Part shown: positions 23,501-36,098 of the stretch, one piece after another
Numbering within the stretch: the first letter of the stretch is position 1
How the letters are laid out: each line of letters starts with the position of its first letter
NCBI RefSeq assembly: GCF_040712315.1
Contig: NC_134023.1
Location: forward strand, 18,862,078 to 18,926,077
Direction of reading: 5' to 3'
Length of the DNA stretch: 64,000 nucleotides
Origin: Castanea sativa
Lineage: Eukaryota > Streptophyta > Magnoliopsida > Fagales > Fagaceae
Translations under genes and position numbers: made by a program
Notes under the pieces: generated by a model
Seen by the model: only the letters and a program-made list of their open reading frames with translations
What the model was told of the DNA's origin: nothing
The model's database searches: none

Positions 23501-26500
23501 CATTGTGATGTGGCCGATGAGTTCTGGTCCTTAAGTCTTCACTTTGTTTGGAGTGCATTAGGTAATGCCTTGAAGGATGAAGGATGTATTTGTATCCCAG
23601 AAAGGGAGGTCTGCTGTGGTGAGAAGGGTGAGATTTGCAGGGCTTCCCCTCTTTGTATCATGTGAACAATCCAGAGAGAGGAATAATCATATCTTCAATA
23701 GTACAGAGTAGACCAGGAATTCTTTAACAAGTATTTTTAAAGCACTTTATATGATTGACTATGCGCTTTTGGAAACTAGCATTGCGATTCTTTTTTAGAA
23801 TTTATAGCATTCATGAATTTTTAAATTGAAATTTGACATTAGGATGTATTATAATCATCATTTGTATGTATTTTCTCTTTGATTGAAATGTTTACCTATC
23901 ATTTTTCTTTTGAAAGAACTTTGCACAATTATACATGCTGTAGATTTGCTTCACTATCTTATTGAGAGGAGCCAAAAAAGAAATCCTGTTTTTTGAGAAT
24001 CAATAGCATTCTTGAAATGATTTGGACTCTGAAAGTTTATCAAATTTTGAACTGATAACATTTTTACAGTTCTGGAAAGTGTCAAATTATCCACTGGAGG
24101 CAAGCTCACAAGCAAGAGTGCCAGCAATTGGAAACTACTAGCAGCTCAAGCTCATCTCCTAAGGCTGTCTCAGTCGACGAATCCCTTCATGGCAGGGTTT
24201 TACTTAAGGACTACATGAACTCACAGTTCCTTGGTTACAATAATGATCAGGGAGAAAAAGTTTCTACAGATGATTTAACTTCATTAAGCTTTGGTGTTCC
24301 TGCTGTTGTTGATTGCTCTGCAATTGGTAACTCTCAAATCCCCATTCTTGAAAGAACAGTGAACAAACGGGTGTCTCATAAACCCCAGAATGAAATGTTG
24401 AGAGGAGAGGATAAAGATGTAATTGACTCTTGTGAAGATGCCTCCAAAAGTAGGGCTACCCATTTGACTTCTGATTTTATTTCATCAAAGGAGGCATTTA
24501 CAAGGCATAGGGTCAGTATCTTTGGAATTTATTATTTTATTTTTAGCAATAATTTTTCTCTGCTTATGATATAATTTCTAATTGGCTGCAGTCAAGAAAG
24601 AGTGATTCTGTTGTGTCAGATGTAGAAAATTTAAGAAAGCACAATGTCAATAGCTCTAATGTAGGACAAGCTGCTTCAAGAGGTACGATGCATGGGAGTG
24701 ATAAGTATATTACCCCACCTCAGAATACACTTGAACCAAGAAAAAGTTGTGGATTCTCAAGCTCATCATGTTTGACTAGAAATGGAACAAATGCACATCA
24801 AATGGAGTATGATCAGGATGAAGGAGATTTACTTAAATGGGAAAATTCTACTAATGCTGAAAAAATAAATTTCAATGGCTCCTATGAAATGACTGCAACT
24901 AATGGAAATGTAAATGCTAAAAGTGGGTCACAAGCTTTACAGGAGAAAATTTCTAAATTGCCAAAATCAACAATGAAAGTTTCTGGAGAGAAATATTGTT
25001 CAGAATTAGAGAGGAAAGGACATATTGCCAATGAATCAAGTCAGACTGGTAACTTATTTATTTATTTATTTTTTATATACCTTGCACTTAATTGTTCCCC
25101 TAATTCTGTATGCATTTTGCAGATGTTGCCAGAAAGAGAGATATCAAAGCTGCACAAGGAAGCAATGGGGTTGAAAGGATGGGAATTATGAAGATGGTTG
25201 GTCTAAGAAAGTCAACCAAACTTACCAGACAAGATGCTCCGATAAATAATGGCAAAAGAAACAAAAAATTAAAGGTCAATTCTGGTTAACCCTATGTTAT
25301 TTGATTTTGTTGCTTCCTCTGTCTTAAGTAATTAAATGGAATTTCTCACATATTATCTGCTATTTTTCTGTATCAGATGCTGTTTCCTTATGAGGAATTT
25401 GTAAAGTTCTTCCAGTGTGAAGTCTTTGACCTATCACCTAGGGGCCTTTTAAATTGTGGTAACAGGTATTACCACATCTTACTTTCTAAAAGAAATGAAG
25501 ACTATGTTTAGCACATGTAGTTTAAAAGTACAAAACTGGGAAGCAAAAACAATAAGAATCAGAGTTCTTGTCCTATTGTGTGCTTTTGTTTATAAACTTA
25601 AGCGACAACTAGAATTTGCTGTACTTCATGCAATTCTGTCACTAGTTTCTTGCTTTTGTTTTCTTTTTGCTTGACTCTATAGAATTTATTGAAGACATAG
25701 TGAACATACAAGGTAGATGAAATGTGAAAAAGAAAGCAGATGTAAATAGTTGGTTGATCAACTACATAGATCCATGAATGAAAGTACACATTTTAGAAAA
25801 ATTTTATTGGGGCAATTCTAATGTATAAGACATTTGAGAATCTTTCATTCTATTCTTTATTGTTTATTTTTTATTTTGCAGTTGCTATGCTAATGCCGTC
25901 TTGCAGTGTTTGACCTGCACAAAGCCTCTCATCACCTATCTGATTCATAGATCACATTCAAGAGCATGTACTCAAGTCTTCTCATTTACTTTCATTGTTA
26001 GATTGTCAAATTTTTGAGCTTTACTTTTGTTTTGATGTTGTACTTACTCTGGTTTATTTTATTCATGTTAGGTTGTGTAAAAGGTTGGTGTCTCATGTGT
26101 GAACTAGAGCAACATGTAGTGATGTTAAGAGAAAGTGGGGGCCCTCTGTCTTTGAGCAGGATCCTTATGCATATCCGAAGTATTAATTTCCAAATTGGTG
26201 ATGGAAGTCAGGAAGATGCACATGAATTTTTAAGGTCTATTAAGATTTAGTAACCAATTTTGTCTTCTCTTTTTTTTTTTCAATTTATTTCTTGTTAACA
26301 CTGGTTTTGGTTCTCTTTGTTGTGTCTGTTTCCTTATATATGCAAAAATGGAAAAGACTTAGTCAAATTTGAATTAAAGAAGTATCTTATGTTGATGATG
26401 TTCTACATCAGTTTAATTAAATAAAATTATATAATGCTGTCTTATCCAGGCTTATTATTGCATCAATGCAATCTATATGCTTGGAAGGACTAGGTGGCGA

Positions 26501-29500
26501 GAACAAGGTTGATCCTATATTGCAAGAAACTACTTTTATACAACATATTTTTGGTGGCCGTCTTAGATCAAAGGTGTTTATTTCTTCTTTTAACTTTTGT
26601 CTTAAAGCTTGGTTGTGAAATCTTTATTGGGTTGCTTTTTTTTTTTTGGTTTTCTTACCTACAATGATCATTATTAAGTTAATATCAATGTTACTAGGTC
26701 AAGTGTATGATATGTCATCAAGAATCAGAACGATATGAAAACATCATGGATCTCACATTAGAGATATATGGTTGGGTTGAATCATTGGAAGATGCGTTGA
26801 CTCAATTTACAGCCACTGAAGATTTGGATGGAGAAAACATGTACAGATGTGGAAGGTTTGATGAGTTTATTAACTCTTAGCGTAACCATGTATTGTAGAA
26901 GTTAAAGTTTTGGGTTTCAACTCAAACAGCTTATAAGCTGTTCATATATTTTGATGAACAGATGTGGAAGGTTTGATGAGTTTATTAACTCTTAGCGTAA
27001 CCATGTATTGTAGAAGTTAAAGTTTTGGGTTTCAACTCAAATAGCTTATAAGCTGTTCATATATTTTGATGTACAGATGTGCTACATATGTTCGAGCTAG
27101 GAAGCAATTGAGCATACATGAGGCTCCAAATATCCTGACAATTGTGTTGAAGAGATTTCAGGTACCACTGTGCAACTGCATTAGTGATGAGATGGAGGTC
27201 CTGCCATATGTTGCTGTGTCTTTGTGATATTCTTTTAATTTTAATTAGACATTAAACATCAGTGCATGAGATCATGATTGAGACAGAATTATATTTGAGT
27301 CTTAATTTAAATTATTTAGTTGTCTACAAGTGGTTGACAAATTGCTTTGTAGCTACATAAGTTGCTTTTATTACCCATTAGGTAATATCAAGGAAAAAAT
27401 GATTTAGTAATGAGAAATTATTTCTCAATTGGCTCCTCTCGGTGTTTCCAATGGAGATCCTCCCCCAATGATAATATTATCAAAGGTGAAGCCATGAGCC
27501 ATTTCTCTGTTTTTTAGAACCTACACAAGGGTCAACACTTGAAAGTTGAAACATGGGACACCTTCATGTTTTTACAACACTAAATGATTTCTGGGTTTGG
27601 CTTTGGCACATTTTCTAATAGATATCTATATGTTTTATGCTTGCGAAAAAACTTGTTGGAATCTTCAATATTGGATTTTGCTTCATCAGGAGGGAAGATA
27701 TGGGAAAATAAGTAAGTGGATCACTTTTCCTGACCTGTTGGATATGATTCCCTTTATGACTGGGACCGAAGACATTCCACCACTTTACATGCTTTATGCT
27801 GTTGTTGTGCATTTGGACACATTAAATGCATCTTTCTCTGGACATTATGTGTCATATGTGAAAGATATGCGTGGAAATTGGTTCAGGATAGATGACACTG
27901 AGGTAAATTTTTCTCCTTATAAGTGTTATGGGATACATTGATTATGTGTTTCAAATTTTATTTTATTTTTCTTTTAAGAATTTTTGTCTGGGCATTTGAC
28001 CATTTGAAAGATGCATTTGATGGTTCATTTCGACAAATTTTTTCAAGGCATGTCACTAGTCTTTTGGATGGTGTTTTTCCTCTTCTGTTGTTCATAAAAA
28101 TTAGAAAAAAAAAAAAATGGAAAGGTCAGTGATCGTTGTTTCTAATTGATGATTTGCTCTTATCATTTGTTGATCCTTTGTTCAAAATAATGGAACACAT
28201 TTATATTTATGTTATGATTATGTTCCAAACTTTAAGAATTGATTGTCTGGTTGGGTGTATTTTTTTGGGTAAATTTTTATCTAAGAGAATCAGGTGAACA
28301 ACAAAAATTGACTTTGGAAATATATTCTTGCAAGATTGCTTGTATTCTTCAGGTTTTAATACAAGATTTAAATACTCCCTTAAATATATGATATTGTCAC
28401 ATTTACCTATCAAAAAAAAAATATGATACTGTCACATTAACCTTAAAATTGATGCATCGATGCCAAAGACGCCTTTTCAAGCTAACGATAAAAACATGAA
28501 TGAAGACTTCCATTTGTCAATGTCATAAAATATATCTCTTAGTCTGCAAATCAGCCATGTTGGTCAACCAAAAGGTTTATTTTTTTTTTTGATAAGTAAG
28601 AATGATATATATACGAAGGTTACTCTATGCCTGAAAAACACAGAGCAACCCAGAAATACAAGAAAAAGAAAACAAAGAGAAACAAGAGAGAAAACCAAAC
28701 AACAGAGAATTACAAAAAGAGAAGGGAACAAAGAAAAGAAGGGAGGGAATCACTAGACGTGAGTCCCCACGCCCGAGACCAATCAAAAAGAGTTCCACAA
28801 AAAGAAGCAAGCAACTGATCCCTAGAACTATCCAAATCCTCAAAAGTCCTCCGGTTCCGCTCCTTCCAAATACACCAAAGGATGCACAGCGGGACTAAAT
28901 TCCAGATCTGAGACGAATGCTTCCCCAGCCAATTCCACCATCCAAAAAGCAAGTCTCGGAACCGAACTAGGCATAACCCAAGCCAAGCCAAAAGTTATAA
29001 AAACAAAGCTCCATAACCGATAGGCCACCTCACAATGAAGAAGAAGGTGATCTATCGTCTCTCCACCATGACGGCACATAATGCACCAATCCACAAAAAC
29101 CAATCTCCTCAATCTCAGATTGTCTCCCGTTAGGATCTTATTCCAAGCTACGCACCAAACAAAAAAAGAAACTCGCCTAGGGGCCTTAACTCTCCAAATA
29201 GCTTTCCAAGGAAAGATAGTTGAAGGAGAATTTCTTAATTTGTAATAGTACGACCGGATGTCAAAAGCCCCATTACGCTTCAATTTCCATCTCATCCGGT
29301 CACCAACATCCATAGGAGGGATTATAGCACCCAACATACGAAGAAACCGCAGCCCTTCATCCATCTCCCAATCATTAAAAAATCTACTAAACCGAACATT
29401 CCAAGATCTTCTATCCTCCTCGCACTTCCTATTAAAAGAAACTTCAACATAATCCTCCTTATCAATGACAATGCCATACAACTAGGAAAAGCCAACTCGA

Positions 29501-32500
29501 AAAGGTTGATCCCCATGCCACCCATCCCGCCAAAACCTCACCCTATTCCCCAACCCAACCACAAATTGACAATTTTACCGAAATCCTCCCAACCCATACG
29601 GATGCTCTCCACAAACCACACCTGAGCTCCCCTACCCAGCTGTGAGGTCAATCCCCCCCACTCTTCCCCATATTTTGAAGCTACTACCCGCCTCCATAAA
29701 CGACCCTCTTCCGTACCAAACCGCCACAACCATTTCCCCAAAAGAGCCTTATTAAAGGTAGTGAGTTTCCTTATCCCTAAGCCACCATTGGCTATAGGCG
29801 CACAAACTTTGTCCCATCCTACCAAGTGAATCTTGCTATCTCCCCACAGGAAATCCCTTTGCATCTTTTCAATTTTATTAGCCACATGAGTAGGAATAGA
29901 GACCAACGATAGAAAGTAAGTCGGAAGACTAGAAAGCGTACTCTGGAGTAATGTCAAACGACCCCCCTGAGACAAGTACAACCTCTTCCATCCAATAATT
30001 TCCGGTTAATACTTTCCAAAATTGTGTTCCAAATTGAAGGGGAGTTGTGAGGAGCCCCGCCGGCATGCCAAGATACAACATAGGTAAAGATCCAACTCTG
30101 CAGCCCAAAATATCTGCCAGAGCATGCACATCACCAACCTCCCCTATAGGAACCATTTCGCTCTTATGCACATTGACCTTCAAACCTGTTACCGCCTGAA
30201 AACTAAGGAGCAACAACCGAATATGAAGAATTTGCTCCACATTTGCATCACAAAAGAGTATAGTATCATCTGCAAATAGTAGATGTGAAACACGTTCCCC
30301 ACCATCCCTCCTACCCTCAACATTAAAACCACGGATCAAGCCAGCTCCCTCCATTCTTCTCAACATCCTACTAAGCACCTCCATCAAAATCAAAAATAGC
30401 ATAGGAGATAGCGGATCTCCCTGTCTTAAACCCCTAGAGCTACCAAAGAAATCAGCTGGAGACCCATTAATCAAAACAGAGAACTGAATTGTGGATATAC
30501 AAGAACGGATCCACTTACACCACTTCACTCCAAAACCCATCCTGTTCAGCAAATACAACAAAGCCTCCCAATTCACATGATCGTAGGCTTTCTCCATATC
30601 GAGCTTACAAATGACTCCAGGGACCTTACTCTTCCCACGACTATCCACACACTCATTCGCAATGAGAACCGAGTCAAGGATTTGTCTTCCACCCACAAAG
30701 CTATTTTGATTCTCAGAAATCAATTGATCTAAAACCACTCTCAAGCGATTAGCCAAGACCTTAGCTAGGATTTTATACACACTCCCCACCAAACTAATAG
30801 GACGAAAGTCTCTGATGTTGGAAGCACCATTCCTTTTAGGAATTAAAGCAATGAAGGTCGCATTAAGGGATTTTTCAAACTTGCAATGATGGAAAAATTC
30901 TTCAAAGACCGCTAAGACATCTTTCTCCACTACCTTCCAGCAATGATGATAGAACGCCATAGTGAACCCATCCGGACCTGGAGCTTTGTCCCCTTCCAGA
31001 TCCCTAACAACTTGAAGAATCTCCTCTCTCTCAAACTTCCTTTCAAGCCAAACCCTTTCCCTGTTGTCAATGCGATCAAACTCCAAACCCTCCACAAAAG
31101 GCCTCCACTCCTCAGTCTCCTTGTACAAATTTATATAAAATTGTACAGCTTGAAAAGTTACCTCGGAGGCCTCTTCAAAGACCACCCCATCCACCTCCAA
31201 AGTCTTTAGATGATTAGAACGTCTATGGGAGTTAGCCATTTTGTGAAAAAACTTGGTGTTATTATCCCCCTCCTTGATACATAACATCCTAGATTTTTGT
31301 CTCCAAGATATTTCTTCTAATGAAAGAAGATGCTCCACCTGGGATCTCAAACCAGCCCTATGAACAATCTCCCCATCAGAGAGACCTACATCCCCCTCCT
31401 TGGCGTCTAGGGTTATCAACTCCTCCAGGAATTGTTTCTTTTGACGCGCTATATTACCAAACTCTCGACGATTCCATTGCACAATGTCCTCTTTTAGAGC
31501 CTTTAATTTTTTCGCCAGCACAAAGCTAGGAGTACCTACGAAGGAATGTCGATTCCACCAAGTTTGAACTCTATCCACAAATCCCTCCGACTTCAACCAC
31601 ATATTTTCAAATCTGAAAGGACTCTTCCCCCTTGCCATTCCCCCTGCCTCCAAGAGAATTGGACTGTGGTCTGAGACAGTACGGGGTAAGATCCTTTGAG
31701 TAACATCTGGGAAATGATCCTCCCAATCGGAAGTGACCAAAACTCTATCAATCCTAGACATCATTGGTTGATCAGAACCATTGGACCAAGTAAAGCTACC
31801 TCCTTCCAAAGGCAAGTCAACCAAGTTGAGATCCTCAACAAATTCAGAAAATTTTTCCATAGCCGTGGACAAACGAGTCTCTCCCCTACGCTCGCTAGGG
31901 AAGCGAACTATATTAAAGTCCCCAAAGCAGCACCACGGAATCCTCCAACACTGCTGAACTCCCACTAGCTCATCCCACATGAGGCCCCTCTCAACATTCT
32001 CATTTGGGCCATAAACGCTTGAGCAAGCCCAAATAAACCCATCCCCCACCCCTTTCCACTTTACCGACACTGAGAATAAACCAACCATAACCTCCACCTT
32101 ATCCAAAACCCTTTTGTCCCACATAAGCAAAATACCACCAGCCGTCCGATCAGCCTCCAAGACAGCCCAGTCCACATATGGGCAGCCCCACAAACTACAA
32201 ACCAGCTGTCTATTCATACTAGCAATCTTTGTCTCTTGTAAACAGACAACATCACACTTCCAATCCCGCAACAAGTTCTTCACCACAAGACGTTTCCGAG
32301 GCTCATTTAAACCTCTAACATTCCACGAAATCATTTTTATCTTCATAAAAACTAAGGAATCCCCAACTGCAAACACCATCACGAGACCACCCTCTATCTT
32401 CTGTCATAATTCACCGAAGAAAATAAGTTTTGCAGCTCCCTGCAACCCTTATTTTTGGACTTAGCCACCTTATTGCTGCCCATAACTTTCCTGTGTAACA

Positions 32501-35500
32501 CATTAGCTGCCTCCATCTCTGATTCAAGCCTCTGTAACAGAGCGATGCACAATTTCTCATGTCGAGTCATAGATAACCCAACCAATTTACTAAAGCCAGG
32601 AATTCTGTGTTTCACCCACCCAGAAATATCTAAGTTAGGTTCAATACTAAAAACCTCATCAACCTCCTCCAACTCTGCCAAGGTTGTTGAACCACTCGGA
32701 TCAAAGAATTGCAGAGGAAAGGCAGCCTCACCCACAGCTGCTTCCTCCACAATCATAACCTCCCCAGTAAGGCAAATTTCCTTGCAAAAAAAAGGATTAA
32801 CCTCCTGACCCACTACCCCCAAACCCCTTGGTCCAGCTCGCACCAACTCCAGAAAGAGGTCAGGGAGAAAAGGTCCTAACGACCGTGGCACAAAAGTGAG
32901 AGCCACTGACCTCTTACCTTCAGAAAACGACCCCCTCGGATGCGAAATGGAACCGAGAAAGTCATTCCGGCCCCAGCTCAGCCTGAAAACCATCGCCGGA
33001 GGGGGCTCCAGCCTGAAAACCATCGCCGGAGGGGATTCGGCACACTCCGCCGCCCCTACCGATAGCGCGCGACGCCGATGAGGCGAACCCACCAGATCCC
33101 CGGTGCTCCGCGTCGCCGGAAACGACAGAGCAGAGCTCGTCGGAGACTCTTGAGACACCGACAAGCACAGGCCACCCTTATCGGCCTGAGCCCGTACCTT
33201 TGGAGACCACTCACGACCTCCGGCCACCTGCGACGGCGTCACAAAACTCGTCGGCCTCACCCCTAGACATTCCCCAGTCTTCTCATGCGTATCGGCTGAA
33301 GGTAAGGGCTCAACCCACTTATCGGAGCACTCCCCAGGCTCAAAGGACGATGGGCTTGTGAGCTGTGGGCCTAAACAAATCTCACTAACTGTCCTTTGGG
33401 CTACCCTCTTGTTTGGGCCCAAACCTGCAACTCCAACTTACCTCGAGGCAGCCTCCTTACCAACCTCGTGAGACCCATCTCGTGTTTCTCGATCTCTCCC
33501 TTTCTTCCTATCCAGGAAACCCGCCTCCTCCCCATCACATCAACCTCCACCGATAAGACCTCTCCCCGCCCAGATGGTCTCCTTACATCACTCCTATTCC
33601 TATTGTCATAGGCTTTTGAATTCAAACTGCACCGGGGAGTGTATCCTACTTTCTCGCCACCGACTTCTCATTAATGCACTTCTCCCTCCTATCACCTCCT
33701 CCCACCACCATCTTATCGACTTACCTACCGGAAAAACTCCCACCTTAGCACCTGTGAAACTCCGGTTGCCCTCCATCTTCTCCCCTCCTAAATGCATCTT
33801 CATCCCCTTGGCAATGGAACCTACGTGTTTTGGCTGCCTTCTATCCTCTACCCTTCCATGAATGCCTTGCACATACCAAAGAAAAGTTCTAGGGTGTTGA
33901 GTCTCCAAATATTGCCTATGCACCTGAGGAATAAGAGTTGGGAGACCTGTTCCACCCACTGCATATTGGGAGGGGTACAACACCTTTCTTAGTTTAAGGC
34001 CAAAAGCCTTCCAACCATATCTCTCTTTGCCTTCAGGGATAATGATTGACCTCCTACACCCGCCAACTTTTAGTTCAGTCAGAAGCAAGAACTGACCAAA
34101 GGAGTTGGTGCTACGCTGGAGAGTATAGGCAGTGTCACCATCCCTGAATGTAAAGAACTGTTGAGAGCTAGCCCCAACAACAGTGTGTTCAATATTCTTC
34201 ATCAGCCATAATGCTGCATTCTTACCCATGAAGACTGATCTCAAATAATGTTTACCCCTCTCATAAATCTGTAACAAGAAATAACGCCCCCCTTCCTCAA
34301 CAACTAATTGAAAAAACTTGGATTCGATGACGAAATTGTGAAAGCCCCCCATAATCCTTAACCTTCCTAAACCTTTGATTGTTCAAATATAAACACTTAG
34401 CACCAAGAGCCTTGTAGCTCAACTGGCATCTCCTGATGTTTCTAGCAAAGACAACTGTAGTTTATGCAGCACTTGATTCTGCAGTTTAAGCTTCTGTCTT
34501 CACCTTGTACATTACATCTTCAAGCTATAGATCACCTTCACAGCACAGCACAGCTCCTCATACCCAGTGCGTAAAGTTCCCAGTGCGTAAAGTTCCTACT
34601 TATGCAAGGTCTTGGAGAGGTGGATGATTGGTAGACAACCTCACATCCAATTTTTGGCAAGGCTAAACATAATTAGATTCTCTTTATAGAAGTTCAATTG
34701 AATTAACTAATTTATGTAATATTTAGCGTTTCATATCAAAATGAAAGAAATTTCAATATCAGTCTTAATTTCTTTAGTCACTGAATGTGAAAATCTACCT
34801 TATCTAACATTAGGTTTGGGAGTTTAAAGAATGGAATGGAGTATGATTTATTTTCTTTAGTATGTTTGGGAGTTTATATGAGAAGAAATAGAAATGAAAG
34901 AAATATTTAATTTCACTAATATATCCATCACCTTTTATTTATCTTCTTATACTAGAGATACAATCAATATTTCAACTCCCTTTCATTAAAGGAATGCATA
35001 TTTTTTTCCACTTTTAGTAGGAATGCTTAAGAGGGAATGAAATGAACATTCCCTCCTAGTCATTCCATTCCTTCCTACTACATTCCCAAATAGGGAATAG
35101 ATAGAATATTCCAAAAAGATCCCTTTCTATCCATTCCTTTCCACCCTTCCAAACAAGCTGTAAGTGATATCTATCATATATCGTAAACTCTGCATGTTCC
35201 ATTAAATTTTTTATTATGTTTTTTATATTGAGTTTGATGACACATTGCTTATTCCTCCTTTTGGTTATAACGTTACAACCAACGTAGATGCTTAGACATG
35301 GTTCTCTTCTTGATGATTGGTGCCCTTACCTATTCTCCAATTATAGAGTACTCCCTTCTAGCACGACCTTGTCTTGCAAAAAGAGGAGTCTTTTCTTCTT
35401 CTTTTTTGATTAGTATATAATATCAATGAATGTTTTAAGTTATGAATAAATTGTGATAGTATTAGATGAGTTTCAGAAAACCTCACTTTTACAGATTTTC

Positions 35501-36033
35501 CAGTGCATTCTATATATTCACCTACCAAGAGAAACTTTTCTCAGAATAGAAATTAAGTGCTCTTGCATTGCAGTTGAGGCAATGTAAAGAGAGCTTTTTA
35601 TGCAAAAATAAGTTGTACTACTTATAATCATATGGTTCAAAATTGCTTCTTTAGTTTACTAATATCTAAATGACCCAATCCAGTGTTTACAACTAGGCCC
35701 TCATAAGCTAAGTGAGCAGTAAGGGGTTGATGATAATTGTGAATTCAGAGTTTTGCTCAGTCAACTAAATGCTATGGCAATGAGGTCGGAAGCCTTGTCA
35801 TTTAATGCATCATGTTTTGAGATTTATCTGGAAAACGTCTTTAATCAACATACATTTTTAGGATTAAATGCAAAAATATTTACTTTTAGGAGATTATATT
35901 TCTTGGATGATTGATATACATATGCGAATCTGAGATGCTGTAGGAGAGTGCTAGTTGAGATAGCTAAATTTTGTTGTTTCAAATGTGACATCTCTGTATA
36001 ATTAGCATTTATGCATTTATGAATTGTTAAATT

Positions 36034-36098
<65 letters not shown>

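Larger units (their letters stand above)
20693..24069 (+). other. Second intron of the UBP gene, 3.4 kb
   Basis: This intron separates the two halves of the MYND finger. The donor TG|GTATGT and acceptor TTTTTACAG restore the codon for C96. Inside are an AGCTTGAGCTC-rich repeat (21850-22030), a (TTTA)n near 22690-22710 and a decayed LINE fragment (23390-23710). I see no separate gene. Confidence 0.75.
28580..34400 (-). mobile_element. L1-type LINE, antisense in a UBP intron
   Basis: A near full-length non-LTR retrotransposon lies on the minus strand. The poly-A tail appears as the T run at 28580-28590, preceded on the minus strand by CATTCTTACTTATC. ORF2 (28840-32382) has endonuclease, reverse transcriptase and zf-RVT parts, and ORF1 (32394-34352) lies upstream. 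I could not find a convincing target duplication, so the 5' end is uncertain. A SINE-head-like segment (CCTTGTAGCTCAACTGGCA) at about 34413-34431 and a 17-bp direct duplication (GTGCGTAAAGTTCC core, 34567-34600) lie just beyond ORF1. Sitting wholly inside intron 27903-36395, it does not break the coding exons of UBP. Confidence 0.92.

Noticed and set aside
25456..25674. 72-codon frame starting at a donor site of UBP16
   Set aside because: It lies almost wholly in the intron 25466-25881; splice sites and family alignment favour the intron.
30943..32464. Plus-strand frames opposite LINE ORF2
   Set aside because: They are shadows of the minus-strand endonuclease and reverse transcriptase.
34566..34600. 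Target-site duplication for the LINE
   Set aside because: The GTGCGTAAAGTTCC duplication is a local tandem repeat and has no partner near the poly-A end at 28580.
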